DNA of 17,385 bases from an uncultured Phycisphaerales bacterium (GTDB lineage Bacteria; Planctomycetota; Phycisphaerae; Phycisphaerales; SM1A02): the NCBI GenBank assembly GCA_946886375.1, contig CAMPIL010000023.1:1-17385 (forward strand), given 5' to 3'. This document shows, one piece after another, positions 8,242-15,712 of the stretch. Below the pieces are notes generated by a model. It searched no databases and was not told the DNA's origin. It saw only the letters and a list, made by a program, of their open reading frames with translations. Position numbers and translations under genes: made by a program. Within the stretch, counting starts at the first letter, position 1; each line of letters starts with the position of its first letter.

Positions 8242-8391
8242 TGCCATCAAACGGATATCCGATGGGTCCGGCGCGATCGATCTTCCCTCGTATGACTAGT
8301 GTGCCACAATTCGCAGCCGGTGTGTAGGGGCTGGGTCGAAAAAGGACGATTTTCTCACGGAACCTGGCGGTCGCTCTGGCAGTTCGAATGA

Positions 8392-11373
8392 CTACCGCGA
8401 TGTGGATTGAAGCGATCGGCCGCTTGATTGTGATTTCTTTCCCGAATCCAGCAACGGCTGGAGATAGCGTCCTGTATGACTGTGCTTGACAGCCGCGATC
8501 TGCTCGGGAGTGCCCGATGCGATGACCGTTCCGCCTCGGTCGCCGCCCTCCGGACCAAGATCAATCACCCAATCGGCGCACTTGATCACATCCAAATTGT
8601 GCTCAATCACCACAAGCGTGTGGCCGAGATCGGCAAGCCGATTGAGCACGTTGAGCAGGCGCTCCACGTCCGCAAAGTGAAGGCCCGTTGTCGGCTCGTC
8701 CAAGACATAAAGCGTGTGGCCGGGCGATGCATTCCCCAATTCGCTGGCGAGCTTGATGCGTTGAGCCTCGCCGCCGGAGAGCGTCGTGGACGGCTGGCCG
8801 AGTTGCACGTAATCCAATCCCACATCGTGCAGGCACTGCAGCATGCGCAGCGTCCTGGGGTGAGATTCAAAGAAGGAGACCGCTTCCTCGACCGTCATCT
8901 CCAGTACATCGGCGATCGTCTTGTGCCGGTAGGTGATCTCCAGCGTTTCGCGGTTGTAACGCTTGCCTTTGCAGGTTTCGCAAGTGACGAAAACATCCGG
9001 CAGGAAGTGCATCTCAATCTTCTTCACGCCCTGACCCTGGCATGATTCGCACCGCCCGCCCTTGACGTTGAAACTGAATCGGCCGGCCTCGTACCCGCGA
9101 ATCTTCGCCTCCTTCGTCGCGGCGAACAGTTTGCGGATCTCATCGAAGATGCCGGTGTAGGTCGCCGGATTGGATCGAGGCGTGCGGCCGATGGGGGACT
9201 GATCGACTTCAATCACACGTTCGACTTTTCCCAGCCCATTGATGCGTGAATGCGCGCCCGGCACAATGCGCGAGCCGTACACTTCGCGCTTCGCAGCCTT
9301 CAACAGCACTTCATTCACGAGCGTCGATTTGCCTGATCCGGACACGCCGGTCACGCAGACCAGCCCGCCAAGGGGAAACGCCACGTCGATGGATTTGAGA
9401 TTGTTCGCCCGCGCGCCCTTGACCACCACCGATTTATCGTCGCTCACCTCGCGCCGTTTCGCGGGGGCAGGAATGAACCTGCGATGTGAGAGGAACGCGC
9501 CGGTCAATGACTTCTCATTCGCCAGCACATCCTTCACCGTCCCTTGCGCCACGACTGTGCCGCCGCGCTTGCCCGGCCCGGGCCCAATGTCAATCACGTG
9601 ATCCGCCGCGAGGATCATGCCCTCATCGTGTTCGACGACAAGCACGGTGTTGCCGATGTCCGCGAGCCGGCGCAGCGTGCCGATCAGGCGATCATTATCG
9701 CGCTGGTGCAGGCCGATGGTCGGCTCGTCCAGCACGTAGCACACGCCGACAAGCCCCGAACCCACTTGGGTGGCGAGCCGGATGCGCTGAGCCTCGCCGC
9801 CGCTGAGCGTCGCGCTGGTTCGATCCAGCGTGAGATAATTCAACCCCACCGAGGCGAGGAATCCCAATCGCGCGTTGATCTCGCGCAGGATCGGCTCTGC
9901 AATGTGCTGCTGCTCTGCATTCAACTCCAGCGAAGTGAAGAAGCCGATCGCTTGATCGATCGTCAACGCCGTGACATTGGCAATGTTGTACATCTCGCCG
10001 CCGCGCGTGCCGCGCTGGTTGCCGCGCAACATCACATGCAGGGCCTCAATGCGCAATCGCTTGCCCTGGCACACCGGGCATGGCGTGCCGCTCATGTAAT
10101 CCTGCAGCCGCTCCTTGATGTAGTCGCTTTCGGTATTCTCATAGCGGCGGTGCAGGTTGGGAATGACGCCTTCGAAGCTGAATCCGAGTTTCGCTTCATC
10201 AGCCTCGGTCGTGCCGTGCATGAGAATCTTGCGCGCCGCCTTGGGGAGTTTCTCATACGAGCAATCGCGCTTCGCGCCCACGCACTCGCAGAATCGGCGC
10301 AGCATCCGGCCGTAGAACATGTTCATTCGCCGGCCGTTCTTCCGCCACGGCTCGATCGCCCCGTCATTGATCGCCAGCGATGCATCCGGCACGATCAGGT
10401 TCTCATCGAACTCGTTGATGGTTCCCAACCCATCGCAGCGCGAGCACGCGCCGTACGGCGAGTTGAACGAAAACAACCGCGGCTCCAACTCCTCCAGGCT
10501 GCATTCAGGATGATCCGGACACGCGAACTTCTCGCTGAACCGATGTTCGATCCAGCCATTGGATGAAGACTGCGATTTCGCATCGCCATCTGATCCCGAC
10601 TCGCGCAGCACCACCAGCGATCCTTCGCTCAACCGCAGCGCGACCTCCACCGAATCCACCAATCGCTGCCGCACCGACACTTCGCTGCCGATCACCACGC
10701 GGTCCACGATCGCCTCGATCGTGTGCATTTCATACCGGCCGAGGCTCAGCGGATTGTCGCCGCCTTCCTTGAGCGCATCGCGAATGTCGATGATCTTGCC
10801 GTTGACGCGCGCTCGCACAAAGCCGTGCTTCTGCAGGCCTTCAATCACATCACGATGAAAGCCCTTTTTGCCGCGAATCACCGGCGAGCAGATCATCAAG
10901 CGCGTTCCCGAAGGCCAACTCATCAGCGTGTCCACGATCTGCGTCGGGCTCGACGCTGTGATCGCCTGCCCGCAGACCTTCCCAGTTCGCTCATCCACGT
11001 GCCAGCACGTCGGCTGGCCGCAGCGCGCAAACAACAGTCGCAGATAGTCGTAGACCTCCGTCGTGGTTGCGACCGTCGATCGCGGGTTGTGCCCGCCGCT
11101 GCGCTGCTCGATGGCGATCGTGGGGGGCAGACCCTCGATCGACTCGACCTGCGGCTTCTGCAATTGATCGAGGAACTGCCGGGCGTACGCGCTCAGCGAT
11201 TCCATGTACTTGCGCTGACCCTCAGCGAAGATCGTGTCGAACGCCAGCGAACTCTTGCCCGAACCGCTGACGCCGGTCATCACCACCAACTGATCGCGCG
11301 GGATGTCCACATCGAGCGACTTGAGGTTGTGCTCGGCAGCGCCGCGGACTTTGATGTATCGCGTTTCAGCCAG
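8392..11373 (-). CDS. uvrA: UvrA, excinuclease ABC subunit A
   Basis: UvrA is the damage-sensing ATPase of nucleotide excision repair; it loads UvrB at lesions. All family hallmarks are present. There are two Walker A motifs (GVSGSGKSS and GVSGSGKST) and two ABC signatures (LSGGEAQRIRLATQ and LSGGEAQRIKLASE), each followed by a Walker B (YVLDEPTIGLH, YVLDEPTTGLH). The first zinc site has the looser spacing CPDHPEC ... CSRCDGLG; the second is CESCQGQG ... CETCKGKR. With the CTG start the length is 993 residues, normal for short-form UvrA. The first standard start codon is GTG 11310, but in-frame codons upstream encode AETRYIKVRGAAEHNLKSLD, the conserved first strand of UvrA. Upstream the frame is open only to 11403 and holds CTG 11373 but no ATG, GTG or TTG. 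I therefore prefer CTG 11373, preceded by GAGAG seven bases away. The product identity is certain; the start is not. Confidence 0.95.
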   Translation of the reverse strand: MAETRYIKVRGAAEHNLKSLDVDIPRDQLVVMTGVSGSGKSSLAFDTIFAEGQRKYMESLSAYARQFLDQLQKPQVESIEGLPPTIAIEQRSGGHNPRSTVATTTEVYDYLRLLFARCGQPTCWHVDERTGKVCGQAITASSPTQIVDTLMSWPSGTRLMICSPVIRGKKGFHRDVIEGLQKHGFVRARVNGKIIDIRDALKEGGDNPLSLGRYEMHTIEAIVDRVVIGSEVSVRQRLVDSVEVALRLSEGSLVVLRESGSDGDAKSQSSSNGWIEHRFSEKFACPDHPECSLEELEPRLFSFNSPYGACSRCDGLGTINEFDENLIVPDASLAINDGAIEPWRKNGRRMNMFYGRMLRRFCECVGAKRDCSYEKLPKAARKILMHGTTEADEAKLGFSFEGVIPNLHRRYENTESDYIKERLQDYMSGTPCPVCQGKRLRIEALHVMLRGNQRGTRGGEMYNIANVTALTIDQAIGFFTSLELNAEQQHIAEPILREINARLGFLASVGLNYLTLDRTSATLSGGEAQRIRLATQVGSGLVGVCYVLDEPTIGLHQRDNDRLIGTLRRLADIGNTVLVVEHDEGMILAADHVIDIGPGPGKRGGTVVAQGTVKDVLANEKSLTGAFLSHRRFIPAPAKRREVSDDKSVVVKGARANNLKSIDVAFPLGGLVCVTGVSGSGKSTLVNEVLLKAAKREVYGSRIVPGAHSRINGLGKVERVIEVDQSPIGRTPRSNPATYTGIFDEIRKLFAATKEAKIRGYEAGRFSFNVKGGRCESCQGQGVKKIEMHFLPDVFVTCETCKGKRYNRETLEITYRHKTIADVLEMTVEEAVSFFESHPRTLRMLQCLHDVGLDYVQLGQPSTTLSGGEAQRIKLASELGNASPGHTLYVLDEPTTGLHFADVERLLNVLNRLADLGHTLVVIEHNLDVIKCADWVIDLGPEGGDRGGTVIASGTPEQIAAVKHSHTGRYLQPLLDSGKKSQSSGRSLQSTSR

Positions 11374-11403
11374 GTGTTTGCTCTCTGTGCGGGTGGAGGA
11401 GTA

Positions 11404-11688
11404 TCATAGGGAAGCACGTGTGAAATTGTAGAGAAAGGTGCGAAATCACGATCCTTCCGCAATTCGCGGCGAATCGGTGGTCGCTTTCCCGATTGCGCCG
11501 CGATTCACCTCTCCGGGTGGTCCAGTCATAGGCTCGCTTTCCTATTCCCGAATCCCAACCCAGCGTTTTGCTAGGGATTTGGCAATGACCCTTGTATTGT
11601 TCCGAAAGCATGCGTTTTCCCAAACCCGTCGCGAATCGCCCAAGCCCAGACACTGCTTGGGTATTCGAATCGTAGAGGATGAGCCCGT
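11404..11688. promoter_or_regulatory. Divergent intergenic region between uvrA and the histidine kinase
   Basis: These 285 bases separate the divergent uvrA (-) and the two-component operon (+), so promoters for both probably lie here. I could not assign convincing -10/-35 boxes, nor see a clear SOS box. A perfect seven-base inverted repeat, CCCAAGC (11639-11645) and GCTTGGG (11655-11661) with a nine-base spacer, lies just before the kinase ribosome-binding site (GAGG at 11675-11678). It could be a regulator site or a leader hairpin. A 13-codon ATG mini-ORF on the - strand (11407-11366) precedes uvrA and ends just inside it. Confidence 0.4.
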
Positions 11689-13308
11689 TTGGCAATTTCA
11701 ATGGCGAATACCAGCGAAGGTCATGCTGACCTTACACAGGCCCTTCTCAGTGCCATCGTTGAATCATCTGATGACGCCATCATTTCCAAGAATCTGGATG
11801 GCATCATCACCAGTTGGAACAAGAGCGCCGAGCGGCTTTTCGGCTACACAGCGGACGAAGCCATCGGCAATCCTGTTCTCATGCTGATTCCTCAGGACCG
11901 CAAGAGCGAGGAACCCGCGATCCTCGATCGGCTACGCCGGGGCGAGCGCGTTGACCACTTCGAGACCGTTCGCGTCCGCAAGGACGGAACGCTGCTGGAC
12001 CTCTCGCTCACCATCTCGCCCATCCGCGATTCCACCGGCCGCGTCGTCGGCGCATCCAAGATCGCCCGCGACATCACCGAGCAGAAGCGCACCGAAAAAC
12101 TGATGCGCGAACTCCAGCAGAAGTACGCCGAATCGCTGGAAGAGCGCGTGGAGCGCGCCACCGCCGACCTCTCAACCTCGCAGGAACGCCTGCGCACCGC
12201 TGAACGGCTTGCCGCGCTGGGCACGCTTTCGGCCGGCCTTGGGCACGACATGGGCAACGTGCTCATGCCGCTGCGCGCACGCATCGAAACCATTGCGTCG
12301 CAACTGCCGACCAACGATGGCTTCCGCGATCACTTTGACGCCATTCGCAAGGCGATCGAGTACCTGCACACGCTCGCCAGTGGCCTGCGCATGCTCGCCA
12401 TCGATCCCACGTACCACCATGGCTCGCCCGGAATGATCAGGCTCGAGCAGTGGTGGGAGCAGACCCACGCGCTGCTTCGCACCAGCCTGGGCCGGCAGTT
12501 CGCGCTTGAGTCACACATCTCCCCAGACCTTCCGCCGCTGGCGATTCCCAATCACCTGCTCACGCAGGCGGTCTTCAACCTGGTGCAGAACGCAGGGCAG
12601 GCGATGTCCGGTCCCGCGCCGCAGCCCGATGGCAGGGTGTGCATCAGCGCCGCTTCCGATGGCGAGTTCGTGCGCGTAATCGTCGCTGACAACGGCCCCG
12701 GCATGTCCAGCCATGTGCGCGACCGCTGCCTGGAGCCCTATTTCTCCACCAAGACACGAGGCATCTCCACCGGCCTTGGACTCACCATCGTCCACGGCAT
12801 CGTCCAGTCCGTGAAGGGGACTCTCCAAATCGATTCGCAGCCCGGCCAGGGCGCATCGTTCATCCTCAGAATCCCCATCGCGCGCACCTCCAACGGTCAA
12901 AAACCCGTCGCTTCGGTTGATGTGAAGAACGCGCGCCTTCGCGCGCTGCTTGGCCATCTGCTGACGGCTCAGAACTTCGTGATGACCGATGAACCTCGCC
13001 GCGCCCACCTGCTTGTGACGGACGATTCCGATGCAGCAGAGATGTTCATCTCGCGCAATTCCACAGGACACGTGCTGCTGCTGGACGCGCGGGTTTCAGG
13101 ACCGGCAGCCGATTCACTCGTCGATTCACCCGCTGATTTGCCCGCCAATTCACTCCCCGGTGAATCGAGCGGCATCCTGCGCGTCGGGCCGCAGACCAAG
13201 ACTGCGGACCTTCGCATGGCACTTCTCAAGATCATTGGTAGCATGGGGGTATCGAGTCATGATGATGAGCACATCCGCTCAAACGATCAAAGTCTTCTGC
13301 GTCGATGA
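11689..13308 (+). CDS. Soluble PAS-domain sensor histidine kinase
   Basis: This kinase (539 residues from TTG) would autophosphorylate in response to a signal read by its PAS domain and pass the phosphate to the regulator encoded downstream. PAS/PAC spans about 18-132 (SSDDAIISKNLDGIITSWN ... VVGASKIARDITEQK). A charged coiled-coil linker (133-172) follows. The phosphoacceptor region is LAALGTLSAGLGHDMGNVL with His186, an H-D pair where most kinases have H-E. The ATPase domain shows the N box NLVQNAGQAM (297-306), G1 DNGPGM (334-339), F box and G2 TGLGLTIVHG (361-370). There is no membrane helix, so sensing is intracellular. Residues about 405-520 resemble a worn receiver-type domain with an Asp/Ser/Pro-rich insertion. 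TTG 11689 is ten bases from GAGG; ATG 11701 is a reasonable alternative start. Confidence 0.92.
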   Translation: MAISMANTSEGHADLTQALLSAIVESSDDAIISKNLDGIITSWNKSAERLFGYTADEAIGNPVLMLIPQDRKSEEPAILDRLRRGERVDHFETVRVRKDGTLLDLSLTISPIRDSTGRVVGASKIARDITEQKRTEKLMRELQQKYAESLEERVERATADLSTSQERLRTAERLAALGTLSAGLGHDMGNVLMPLRARIETIASQLPTNDGFRDHFDAIRKAIEYLHTLASGLRMLAIDPTYHHGSPGMIRLEQWWEQTHALLRTSLGRQFALESHISPDLPPLAIPNHLLTQAVFNLVQNAGQAMSGPAPQPDGRVCISAASDGEFVRVIVADNGPGMSSHVRDRCLEPYFSTKTRGISTGLGLTIVHGIVQSVKGTLQIDSQPGQGASFILRIPIARTSNGQKPVASVDVKNARLRALLGHLLTAQNFVMTDEPRRAHLLVTDDSDAAEMFISRNSTGHVLLLDARVSGPAADSLVDSPADLPANSLPGESSGILRVGPQTKTADLRMALLKIIGSMGVSSHDDEHIRSNDQSLLRR

Positions 13309-13687
13309 CAATTCGCTGATCGCCGAAGCAGTTCAACTGCAACTCCGCCGCGCGCCCGATCTTGTCTGGCATGGCTGCGCGCCGGACGCAGGCACGTTTC
13401 TTCAGCAGATCAAAGGCAACTGTCCCGATATCGTTCTGCTTGACATCGACATGCCAGGCAAGAACCCCTTCGACGCCATCAGCGAACTGGAAGGCATCTG
13501 CACCAAGGCCCGCGTGCTGATGTACTCAGGCCTGATTCGTCAGGACCTGCTCGACAAAGCCCTCGATGCAGGCGCGTGGGGTTACGTCGCCAAGAGCGAT
13601 GGCGAAGCCGCATTGGTCGCCGCCATCCGCACCGTCGCCGCAGGCATGGTCGGGCTCAGCCCGAGCATCGAAAGCCTGTACAGTTGA
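13259..13687 (+). CDS. Single-domain response regulator (NarL-type receiver without DNA-binding domain)
   Basis: This 142-residue receiver domain is the likely partner of the kinase it overlaps by 50 bases. The acid pair D16/D17 is in VFCVDDNS, the phosphoacceptor D62 in IVLLDIDMPG, Ser90 in LMYSG and Lys112 in YVAKSDG. The end, AAIRTVAAGMVGLSPSIESL, looks like the linker that joins NarL/FixJ receivers to their LuxR helix-turn-helix, but a stop follows and no such domain is encoded after it. The protein either acts by protein-protein contact, like CheY or Spo0F, or is a shortened NarL protein. I chose ATG 13259 because GGGGG at 13245-13249 lies nine bases upstream. Two further ATG codons follow directly, at 13262 and 13265. 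The frame upstream to 13031 is a shadow of the kinase. Confidence 0.9.
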   Translation: MMMSTSAQTIKVFCVDDNSLIAEAVQLQLRRAPDLVWHGCAPDAGTFLQQIKGNCPDIVLLDIDMPGKNPFDAISELEGICTKARVLMYSGLIRQDLLDKALDAGAWGYVAKSDGEAALVAAIRTVAAGMVGLSPSIESLYS

Positions 13688-13707
13688 ATGGAAACTGCGG
13701 ACAAGAA

Positions 13708-13749
13708 GCAACCGCAGATGAACACGGATGGATGAACGCGGATGAAGGG
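13708..13749 (+). repeat. Dispersed intergenic repeat, copy A
   Basis: The segment begins GCAACCGCAGATGAAC and continues with CGGATG/GATGAA-rich units (ACGGATG, GATGAACGCGGATGAA). It lies just after the response-regulator stop. A reverse-oriented relative is at 17331-17360 and shares GCAACCGCAGATGAAC followed by a CGGATGAA-type stretch. Similar phrases recur between genes in several planctomycete and verrucomicrobial genomes (recollection, not checked here). Confidence 0.6.
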
Positions 13750-13833
13750 GATGAGGACGTGCGCTGAGAGCGCGACTGCGTGCGTGGTGTGCGATGGCGA
13801 GGCTGCGGCAATCCGAGTGATACACTTCAGTGG

Positions 13834-14100
13834 ATGCGTTGCCTGTCCTGCAAATACGATCTGTCTCACTTGACCGGCGGAAATGGGGGCGAGCATCGCT
13901 GCCCTGAGTGCGGACGGGCATTTGATCCGAATGACCCGCACTCGTATGAAACGCCGCTGAGCGCGCTTCGCGCGAAGGATCGAACAGTCGGCATCGTGGT
14001 CATTGCTTTGATTATCGTCGTCCTCGGCGTTGTGTTAACGTGTTGGGGCAGCGTGATACTCGAATCGATCATCAGCCATGTTCTGACCGCTGACCGCTGA
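13834..14100 (+). CDS. Small zinc-ribbon membrane protein, paralogue 1
   Basis: This 88-residue protein has an N-terminal zinc ribbon, C3-x2-C6 (MRCLSCKYDL) and C23-x2-C26 (HRCPECGRAFDPN), then a polar linker and one strong transmembrane helix at about 52-72 (IVVIALIIVVLGVVLTCWG). Proteins of this layout are frequent in planctomycetes and have no established function. I chose ATG 13834 because it places the first Cys pair at residues 3 and 6, as in the two paralogues that follow. The longer frame from 13780 adds an Arg/Gly-rich stretch with no match in them. The first 93 bases or so of coding DNA (13839-13931) are identical to those of paralogue 3. Confidence 0.72.
   Translation: MRCLSCKYDLSHLTGGNGGEHRCPECGRAFDPNDPHSYETPLSALRAKDRTVGIVVIALIIVVLGVVLTCWGSVILESIISHVLTADR
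13839..13931 (+). repeat. 93-base identical block, copy 1 (zinc-ribbon cassette)
   Basis: Every base of this block matches 14426-14518. It encodes the zinc ribbon from the first Cys pair to the DPN after the second pair. Identity includes third codon positions and stops abruptly at both ends. Confidence 0.9.
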
Positions 14101-14110
14101 TTGCCACCTC

Positions 14111-14350
14111 GTGCGTTGCCTGACTTGCAATTACGATCTCCGAAAACTGTCCGAGCATCGCTGTCCCGAGTGCGGCCGCGAGTTTGAGCCGAGCGATCCC
14201 GCATCATTCATGGATGGCGAGGCATGTTCGTTTGACACTTTCATCTTCTGGGCAAAGATCGCCTGGATTGCCTTTGTGCTCGTCGTCTGCGGCCTCATTG
14301 GGCGATACCTGTTCTTTGCATTTTTATTCGACGGCTTCGACGACAGGTGA
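14111..14350 (+). CDS. Small zinc-ribbon membrane protein, paralogue 2
   Basis: This 79-residue protein starts with GTG, ten bases after the previous stop. The zinc ribbon is tighter than in its neighbours: C3-x2-C6 (MRCLTCNYDL) and C18-x2-C21 (HRCPECGREFEPSDP), with the Gly-rich loop missing. One or two membrane segments cover about 42-75 (FIFWAKIAWIAFVLVVCGLI and on). The DNA just before and across its start (14092-14119) is identical over 28 bases to the fourth, broken copy at 14995-15022. Function unknown. Confidence 0.65.
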   Translation: MRCLTCNYDLRKLSEHRCPECGREFEPSDPASFMDGEACSFDTFIFWAKIAWIAFVLVVCGLIGRYLFFAFLFDGFDDR

Positions 14351-14420
14351 TTGCGGATGGCACAAAGTAGCCCAACGTTCCGGGGCCGAGCCTCGGCAAT
14401 TCCGTGCGTAGGATGAATCC

Positions 14421-14927
14421 GTGCATTGCCTGTCCTGCAAATACGATCTGTCTCACTTGACCGGCGGAAATGGGGGCGAGCATCGCTGCCCTGAGTGCGG
14501 ACGGGCATTTGATCCGAACATCCCCTCAACTTTTGATGATGGTCGCCCCACGAAGCGGCTTGGTCGGCTCTGCATGCTCATTGCTCTTTCGGCGTTTCTG
14601 CTGCCGCTCTTGTGGTATTCAACCTGGCTCGTGGCTGTGATTTCTCTCGGCCGCGTGCCGCGCATTTACGCAGACGATCCCAAATTCATCAATGGCTGGG
14701 TGAGCACATTCCATAGTGTGACACTGCTTGCGTTCTTTCTCGCACTGCCGCTCTTTGTAACCAACCTCGCGATTGCGTTCGCGATTGGAATCCAAAGATA
14801 CATTTCAGAACAAAGGTGGCGGTGGACCACCCTGACTCCATTCGGCCTGACGCTGATGATCTGGATTGCAGCTGTATTGCTCATGAAGGCAGGCGGGCCT
14901 CACATCGGCTGCTGGTTCTTCGACTGA
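14421..14927 (+). CDS. Zinc-ribbon membrane protein, paralogue 3
   Basis: This 168-residue protein has the same zinc ribbon as paralogue 1 (C3/C6 in MHCLSCKYDL; C23/C26 in HRCPECGRAFDPN) joined to a quite different membrane part with about three helices: 50-72 (LCMLIALSAFLLPLLWY), about 97-120 (SVTLLAFFLALPLFVTNLAI) and about 136-158 (LTPFGLTLMIWIAAVLLM). The start is GTG 14421, with AGGATG at 14410-14415 as a weak ribosome-binding site. The identical 5' block shared with paralogue 1 against an unrelated 3' part points to recent gene conversion or exchange of the ribbon cassette. Function unknown. Confidence 0.7.
   Translation: MHCLSCKYDLSHLTGGNGGEHRCPECGRAFDPNIPSTFDDGRPTKRLGRLCMLIALSAFLLPLLWYSTWLVAVISLGRVPRIYADDPKFINGWVSTFHSVTLLAFFLALPLFVTNLAIAFAIGIQRYISEQRWRWTTLTPFGLTLMIWIAAVLLMKAGGPHIGCWFFD
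14426..14518 (+). repeat. 93-base identical block, copy 2 (zinc-ribbon cassette)
   Basis: Second copy of the block at 13839-13931, here fused to a longer membrane region. The base just before it differs (A here, G in copy 1) and the reading after it diverges at once. Confidence 0.9.
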
Positions 14928-15013
14928 TGAATTACTGCTCCGAATGCAGAGACGCAGATTCCTCTGCGGTGAATCTTGTGGGGGGCTGATCGCCGACCGC
15001 TGATTGCCACCTC

Positions 15014-15103
15014 GTGCGTTGCGTGTCCTGTAAATTCACTGGTTCGCCTCAAATAACTCGGTCAGACCTTGCCATCTTGCAGGAAGAAGGGTGTTTTCTG
15101 TAA
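15014..15103 (+). pseudogene. Zinc-ribbon gene remnant, paralogue 4, truncated by the 21-base array
   Basis: A GTG at 15014 opens MRCVSCKF, the start of a zinc ribbon, and the upstream 14995-15022 is identical to the start region of paralogue 2 (14092-14119). After about eight codons the similarity ends. The frame runs on through unrelated sequence and the first array units to a TAA at 15101-15103. The second Cys pair and the membrane part are absent. This is best read as the stump of a fourth paralogue whose remainder was replaced. Confidence 0.55.
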
Positions 15104-15676
15104 GTTGGACGTTCGAGTTTGCATGAACGCCGCTCGGTTCTGCAAGGTCTTGTGGCGATCCGGCATGAAGGTTGCGCGCCCTTGCATGAATCCTGCACGA
15201 TCCGCAATGGACCCTGCGCGATCGGGAATAAACCCTGCACGATCCGCCCTCGGACTTGCGCGATCCGCCATGGACCCTGCACGATCCGCCATCGGACTTG
15301 CGCGATCCGGCATAGACCCTGCGCGATCCGCAATGGACCTTGCGCGATTCGCACTGGAGGCTGCGCGATCCGCACCAGACCTTGCGCGATTGGCCCCAAA
15401 TGTTGCGCGCTCGGTGCGGATCGTTGCGCGCCGGGTGCGGATTGTTGCACCTTCGGGGCGGATTGGCGCATGTCTGGTGCGGATTGTGGCGCATCTGGTG
15501 CGGATCGTTGCGCGCTGCGTGCGGATTATTGCAGCTTGCGCGCGGATCTGCGCACCTTCGGTGCGGATTGTGGGACCTCCGGTGCGGATCGTGCGAGTTC
15601 CCGCGCGGAACGTGTGACCGCCTTTGCGGAAAGTGTGACCACTTGTGCGGAGTTTGCGCAACTTGGTGCGGATGGT
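15068..15676. repeat. 29-unit array of imperfect 21-base repeats in two mirror-image halves
   Basis: The period is exactly 21 bases with no indels, and 29 units fill 609 bases. The first six units are diverged and share a TTGCATGAA-like core. Units 15194-15403 follow TGCGCGATCCGC plus about nine looser bases (often ATGGACC). Units 15404-15676 follow TGCGC, four variable bases, then GGTGCGGAT and three bases. The left core GATCCGC is the reverse complement of the right core GCGGATC. Because 21 is a multiple of three and the units contain almost no stops, long frames are open in all six readings (for example - strand 15062-15736 and + strand 15119-15811), so an open frame is not evidence of coding. 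If translated, each would give heptads such as ATIRTxR or AxSMADR (-). It could be a structured RNA, a protein-binding array or a repeat protein. Confidence 0.9.
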
Positions 15677-15712
15677 GACACCACCCACATCCATCCGCGC
15701 GAACTGTTTACG

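Noticed and set aside
9544..10566. 340-codon open frame on the + strand
   Set aside because: It lies entirely opposite uvrA, with a composition typical of an antisense shadow.
14946..14967. Terminator or structured RNA at GCAGAG...CTCTGC
   Set aside because: A six-base stem with a ten-base loop and no T-run. It resembles common intergenic repeat fragments and is too short to call.
15068..15676. CRISPR array
   Set aside because: The 21-base units are contiguous and all similar. There is no constant repeat alternating with unique spacers, and no cas gene is present.
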